Source: Myoxocephalus aenaeus
Taxonomy: Eukaryota; Chordata; Actinopteri; Perciformes; Cottidae
Direction: 5' to 3'
Assembly: GCA_038501785.1 (NCBI GenBank)
Contig: JBAMJR010000053.1
Location: 5,116,501 to 5,180,500 of the forward strand
DNA length: 64,000 bases
Position 1 is the stretch's first letter, and every line of letters starts with the position of its first letter. This document shows positions 58,301 through 64,000 of this stretch, one piece after another. The notes beneath the pieces were generated by a model that was not told the origin of the DNA, did not search any database, and was given only the letters and a program-made list of their open reading frames with translations. A program made the position numbers and the translations under genes.

Positions 58301-61300
58301 GTAAGTTTTTCTGCCCAAGAGCATGTTTTCTCTTTGCACTGTTTGACTTTTTTTTTCTTTTTTTTTCTGTGTTGAATTAGGAAGTGGACCGCCGGTCACA
58401 AGTTTGTGTTGTCCTCGCGCTTTGCAACTTGACTCGCGAAATTATTATTTACACGTTACGCGTGGACTTCCTGTGATTAGTTTTTTTTAATTACGAGCGG
58501 CTGTTAACATATTTCAGCCAGGCTTATTGTATCTAGTTCGCCCTTTTAATGCTGGACCTCCAGGCAGCACCGTCCAGGCTGTGCGTCCCTGAACGCTGCA
58601 CGGTCACTTTAGAAAACGCCGAGTTATCGTTTCCTGTCTGCATATTGTCTAAACCTTTTTAATTCAAGTTGTAAATGCGGCTGGCAAATTGTATTTGTAT
58701 TTACCATCAAGTGATGAAGGGCATATACAAAAAGAAAGAAAAAAAAAGTCTGTTCAGAAATGCTGAATTCTGTAATATTTGGCTATTGGTGACTGTTGTA
58801 TTTTTTATTTTATCTACCCATCTTGAACATGTCACATTATATCTGCATTAATGCCACTGACATCCATTTTAATATCTAGTTGGTGTTTGCTGGTTATTGC
58901 TACATTGCTAAAAACGAGTAAACAGTGAATTAATTATGTGTAATACAGCTTGCTATTCCTATATCATATACAACATCTATGTGTCATCTTTTCTTATTTA
59001 TTAAATAGTCAAGGATTACTGCAGTTTTGAAATTCCTTTAGTGTTGTATGCCATGGCATTTTCATCTGTGACACTGTGGCGTATAGTTAAAACATATTTT
59101 TTTCTCTTCAGTCACATACACAAAAAATGAAATGCATAAAGTATACACTGTAGTTGATTGTAATTATCAATGCTTTATCTGCATGATCAATACCTGTGGT
59201 TATCAGCAGTCAACACCTTACCGTGGTTGCTTGCTCCATTTTAATATTCCATTTTTTTTGTCCAGAAACAAACAGGGATGCTGGTAGAATATATCAGAAT
59301 TCATGATGATTGATCTAAAATTCTAACTTAATTAATCGAAGCAGTAAAAGCTCATAAAGAGTGTCTGCTGAGTCTCTCTATTTCACTCTCTGTGTCTTGC
59401 CACTGTTCTCTTGCAATCATTGTGGCCCAAAAATCAATTCTATTTTTTTTTGGGTAAAGAAAGGCTAACAAGGCAGTGAGGGCTGCTGAACTCTCCGGGC
59501 CTGTCCTCTGATCAGCTTTCACCCCTGGATTAGCTGGATCGACCCTCCTTGCTCCAGCCGCAGGGTGCACAGGTGTTCCCTCCTCAGTTATGCAGGTGTG
59601 GGCCAGTTCCCCCCTCACTCAGCAGCTCTCACTCTTCAAAGGCCGGGTGGCAATAAATGCCCCTCGTGAAATATGTCATACCCAGTGCACAATCAGCCTC
59701 TTTGTTGAAGAGCCCCCCTGTAATCATTTCTTAAAGCATGTTTAAAACAGTCCGTTCTCTCTTGTGTACGCACTGTCGGGGTGGTGTGTGCACTAAGTAA
59801 GGTCACTGGCATTGTGTAGAAAACAGGATGCATTCTTTCCCCAAGGCAGTGGGAGAGCTGGAGGGAGACTTGCCATTAGTCTCCCTCCAACACTGACCGT
59901 TGTTGGGAGCAGTGCACTTATTACCTCGACTCGCCCCACTCTGCGTCCGTCTTTTGATTGCTGCATTTATCATCGGGCAGTCGTGCCATTATGGTAATAG
60001 GAAAATGAATGTCCTCCACAGGATTAATGTGTATACCCTGTCATACGTTTCAATCATTTATCAATATTAAGATTCAGCTTTCAGCTCAATGAACACTGGT
60101 TGATGCATGATTTTTATCTTTTAGATATGGAAATTGTTGCTTTCACCTGAGCGGAAGCAGAAAATGCTTTGCAATTTTAATTCTTCCTTTTTAATTTCTG
60201 AGAGTCCTATGAAAGTGTGCACTGTGAATGCAGACTGCTCCAGCTGACAACACAGACTACATGCAAAATGGCGACTCAAGAATCATATTCCGAGCCCAGA
60301 AAAGGGGATTTTCTGCACAGATCCCATCCATTCTGTTTTGAGTCAGAGTACTTCTTAGGCAATGAAACATTTGCTCACTTTTGGATTAGCTTTTGAATTG
60401 CACCATCACCCATCCCCCAACACCTCTGTAATGAAACAGACTGCTCGCTCAGCCCTTGAGGTGTTGCTGCATTTTTGGGGAAAAAGGGTAAGAAAATCAA
60501 GGGAGTGGTGCACCGGCTTCACTCTTCTAAACATCTCACTGAGCCCATCCACGGTGAGTTTTCAGATGCCGCTAACTTGGCCCTGTTACTAAGCTTCAAG
60601 GCAATTAAATGGCAAATGTTCAGGTTTTTATCCCAGTTAACTTCATAGAAATGTTTCCATGACAACCTCCATGCAAGTTAAAGCAACCAGAAGTGACCAA
60701 GTCCTTTTTTTTCTTCTTTTTCTCCCCCCTCTCTCTCTCTCCTGCTTTGGTTTCCCCCGCCCCCCTCCCCCGTAAGAATGGAATTTGTGTTGACAGTTTT
60801 GGCCTTTTAATGGCACTTTTGTGCCGCGGCAAACGTATTTGTTTATGAGGATCATATACTGCGAGCTGTCGGCTTCGGAGAGATTGACTTCTTAAGATAA
60901 AAGAGTGTATTACATGCTTAAGAGGCCACCCTTTTGCACTGTAATTATCCACATCGCGGTAATGATGTTTTGTGTGCCACGGTTACTAAGAGTCTTGAGA
61001 CCGCTCAGACTTTTTTAGTTACGCTCCCTGGGTCACTTCTTAAGCCCGACGCGGCGGCGTTGTGAGGGAGAGACGTTGTGACTCTTTGGCTGCAGAAAGC
61101 CGTGCAGGGTGGGGTCAGGGGGTGAGGATTAGAAAAGGAGATTGCAGTTGCTGCCCACACAGGGGTGAGCAGAGCGCTATCCCAAGAAAGAGTCAACCAG
61201 TGACTTATTTCCTTCACACTGGCCATTTCTTTCATCTCAGATCATAATCACATGTAGAATTTGTTATGTTCATTTTTTTTTTTAGGGGTTTCACGTTTGC

Positions 61301-64000
61301 ACCGGCCAAGTTTGAAAAAAAAAAGAAAGAAAAGGCTTTACGGTTACGTATTTACTTAGAGCAAAACAATCAAGTGTCAAAACATCTTGCAAAGATTGTT
61401 TTTGCAAATATTAGATCTTGCGTCATCGTACCTCCCTCGGAGGATTGTAAAGCAACAAGAAAGTGTAGCTTTTGGCTGGTGTGTGTGACCTCGCGGTGTG
61501 TCAGACTCTGAAATGGAAAGCGACATGCATGTTAAGTTATAAAACAAACTTTTGGTCTGCTTACACAATATCCCTTCAAAGCTGTGGGAGATAATTTATG
61601 CCTTTTCATAAGGTTTAGAGTTCACCTCTTGGCACCGCCGTCTCGACGGTGACCTTGTAGTTTAACGGTCTCCTGTTGAGCTGACACTCCAAGCTGCCAT
61701 AAGCTTGGCCTGTAACGCTGACTGACTTGTCAGACTCTATATCCAATAAACTATTTACTCATTTAAATCGCAGCACACCAGCAGCAGCCACAGAGCTTGC
61801 CTGCTTTTTTTAAAATGTATTTTTCTTCCCTTGTTGAGTTTACAATCGCATGTTTACTCGCTGGTCAGTGTGGTGTGAAGGCATGGCGGCTTTTATTCAA
61901 GTCACGGTCAGATGAACAGTGTCCTGGTGTGAAGAAATGTGTTGGTTTTGGTGTCTTGCCCCCGAATTAAAGATAGAGGGGTCACTCATGGTAAAAGGCA
62001 AGGTCGCCGTTGCTCCGCCCGCATTCAGCCATCGGCCTGTCACTCGTAAACAGTCAGACCTCATGTGAGACAGCGCCGCGGGCTAAAAGTGGAGGCTAAG
62101 TCAACCATTGTTTAGAAAAGGCCTTCATCGAGACTTATCTGGCATCTTCTAGTCATAACAGAGTTTGATTATTAGTGGTGTGATAGATTCTGGTTGCTGC
62201 ACATTTGACAAAACACAAAAAAAGAACCCCTTCTATGGGTCAATCCCAACCGGATGAGTTTTTAATGTGTGCATGGTTATAATAGCTGAGCTTCAGCCAT
62301 AGACTGTTTTGTTACTGACCGGGATACAGATGCATCAATACTGAACTCTGCCTCACATCTCAGAGGACCTTTCCTCTTTACCCAGAGAGATGCAGAGAAG
62401 AAGATGAAGGAACAAAATGTTTATTTCAAACATGTTGTGAGAGGGGAAAAAAAACAACATTGTGTGTGTGTGTGGGGGTTTGTGACAGTAAGAGTTTTTG
62501 ACAGGCACATTAGGCTGCAGAAAGAGCATCCAGCTCGGGGCTGAGGGCATATGGTGCTGCCTTCTGCCGGCGTAGCTCTAGACCAAGTTACAACACTCGC
62601 GCAGGGTCACGACTGTCTCAGGTTTGTTCCTTTCTCTCTCACTCATCTAAACGAAAACAGGAGGAGAGAAAAAAAATAAAAATGGAAGTGGGGGGTTGGG
62701 TGGTGGCGGCAGTGTCGAGTGTGTTTGGCGGGCGAAGGGGTGTTGTACAGTAGCCGTGTCTCAGTAAAGGACAAAAGAAATGTTTCCAGTCGAGCCCTTT
62801 GGGCCAGGACATAATTTGGTCAAAATGGGGAGGAGAGACATTTGACATTTTCAGAGATGCATCACTGTGAGCTGGGGTTGTTTCACAGCAACACGATGTG
62901 TGATTCTGGCACGGCGAATATGGATTTGCATAGAACATAATAGCAGTTATCTGGTTACAGGCAAGTATAGTGTTGTGATTTTTATCTCCTCTCACCATCT
63001 GAACACCCAGCTTGCGCTCTTCGATGGCAACCCCGAATCCTGCTCCAAACAATTACCTCGTCTTCACCGCATTGGCTCTGTTGGGTTTTCTCCTCTGTAA
63101 TGTGGAGAGGATGGACTTAGATAATGTGTAGGATGACGCAGGGCTCTGGTCTGAAGACAGCGGATCGGTGGGAGGGTAATTACAGGCTACTGTGCGGCTC
63201 TCTGGATTTTCCCCGGATCACAGCTATAGGCCTCAAAGCTCAGCCTCCATTGCTACTCTGAGAACGAAATAAAATAGCTACAACATATGGAGGCAGCAAA
63301 ACAATGGTTTATTTTTATGATATTTGATGAGTGGTTTTTAATTTAGATTGTCACTTCTGGCAAGCAACAGGGCAGATGGTGCAGACTTGAGTGCCCATTA
63401 GAGCCTAAATACCTCCAGGCAGCTGTTGGTCATAAACTTTTTTTTTTTTAGTTTTTTCATGCATGCATGCTTTTTTTTCTCTTCCTTTTTCTTTGCATTT
63501 CTCTCTTTTAACATGGCTGGGGTCAAGAGGAGTCAAACCTGTTACAACACCTGTTTCTACATATGCAAATCTGTTGTTTTGTCATTTCATTAGGCAAGGC
63601 GAAAAGACAAGGGTCCCTTGTGGTTGCAAATGCGACTGGCACCGGGCCCAGTTGGCATGCTACACAGCAGAGAGAGATGCTTGAGGCCGGGTGAGGGGAG
63701 GGACGAGAAGTTGGGTTAGAGCGATTTAGCCGTTGGATGCCTTCACATTGCAGCTCAATCCGGATGCGTTCCTCACAAATTCCAGTCTCGGAAATTGAGG
63801 AGGCGGCCCATTAACTGTCTTTGTCTTCTCTGCAAAAGAGTAGCGGCAAAGTGAATGACGGAGGACATGCCCAGTAGCCAAAAAAACTGGCACACGCGTG
63901 TCTGGCACACGCAACACGCCCCCCTCTCCCCCCTTCCAGTGTCTCCCCCCCCACCCTCTCCTCCTCCTCCTCCTCCTCATCCCCTCATCATCTGGCACTC
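58301..64000 (+). other. foxp2: Putative first intron of foxp2, no coding exon seen
   Basis: No reading frame here resembles FOXP2 (no MMQESATE-type start, no polyglutamine, no forkhead). The stretch is AT-rich with short A/T runs, a CT-rich patch near 60.73 kb, a T-run followed by AG near 61.28 kb that would pass as a splice acceptor, and a CTC-rich tract at the right edge (63954-63980). FOXP2 has long 5' introns in mammals, consistent with this. Confidence 0.4.

Noticed and set aside
61262..61300. T-run plus AG resembling a splice acceptor, possibly a foxp2 exon
   Set aside because: No coding frame or donor follows that looks like FOXP2; T-runs with AG are common in this AT-rich DNA.
1..64000. 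CRISPR arrays, tRNA/rRNA genes, viral or toxin genes, bacterial-type systems
   Set aside because: None seen. Spaced direct repeats, cloverleaf-type sequences and viral polymerase-like frames are absent; the content is that of a vertebrate genome.

Overview
The window looks like nuclear DNA of a ray-finned fish, probably a percomorph teleost. It has spliced vertebrate genes, long AT-rich intergenic tracts, abundant CA/TG, GA/CT and AT microsatellites, and several dispersed repeats of kinds common in teleost genomes. There are no bacterial-type operons, CRISPR arrays or viral genes.

Three protein-coding genes are recognisable, all on the minus strand. (1) gpr85 (SREB2), an intact orphan class A GPCR in one coding exon at 10607-11722, with a probable long 3' UTR down to about 8.8 kb and a probable non-coding 5' exon near 13 kb. 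(2) smim30, a 62-residue single-pass microprotein at 15768-15956 under a small CpG-rich promoter. (3) ppp1r3a, the muscle glycogen-targeting subunit of protein phosphatase 1, rebuilt here from four coding exons (53656 down to 47631) whose splice phases fit and give a 1393-residue protein. A CpG-rich block at about 57.5-58.3 kb ends in a strong plus-strand splice donor. By its position next to ppp1r3a it is best read as the promoter and a non-coding 5' exon of foxp2, transcribed rightwards out of the window. The order gpr85 - smim30 - ppp1r3a - foxp2 matches human 7q31 (from recalled knowledge).

Layout: 1-8.8 kb is 3' flank of gpr85 with one old dispersed repeat; 8.8-13.5 kb is gpr85; 15.3-16.1 kb is smim30; 16.1-47.3 kb is a gene-poor stretch with repeats, several inverted-repeat (foldback/MITE-like) elements and possible regulatory sites; 47.3-53.9 kb is ppp1r3a; 53.9-57.5 kb is intergenic with two CTCF-like motifs and a (GAA)24 tract; 57.5-64 kb is the putative foxp2 promoter and first intron.

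The genes do not form a pathway: gpr85 is a neuronal receptor, smim30 a membrane microprotein, ppp1r3a a muscle glycogen regulator, foxp2 a neural transcription factor. Their linkage is synteny, and the gene-poor stretches plausibly carry regulatory DNA for foxp2 and gpr85. I found no convincing new multi-gene system. The most unusual items are a perfect 28-bp palindrome beside a coding-like fragment, an inverted-repeat element just behind the ppp1r3a stop codon, a repeated W/F motif in ppp1r3a, and a cluster of RFX X-box-like sites.
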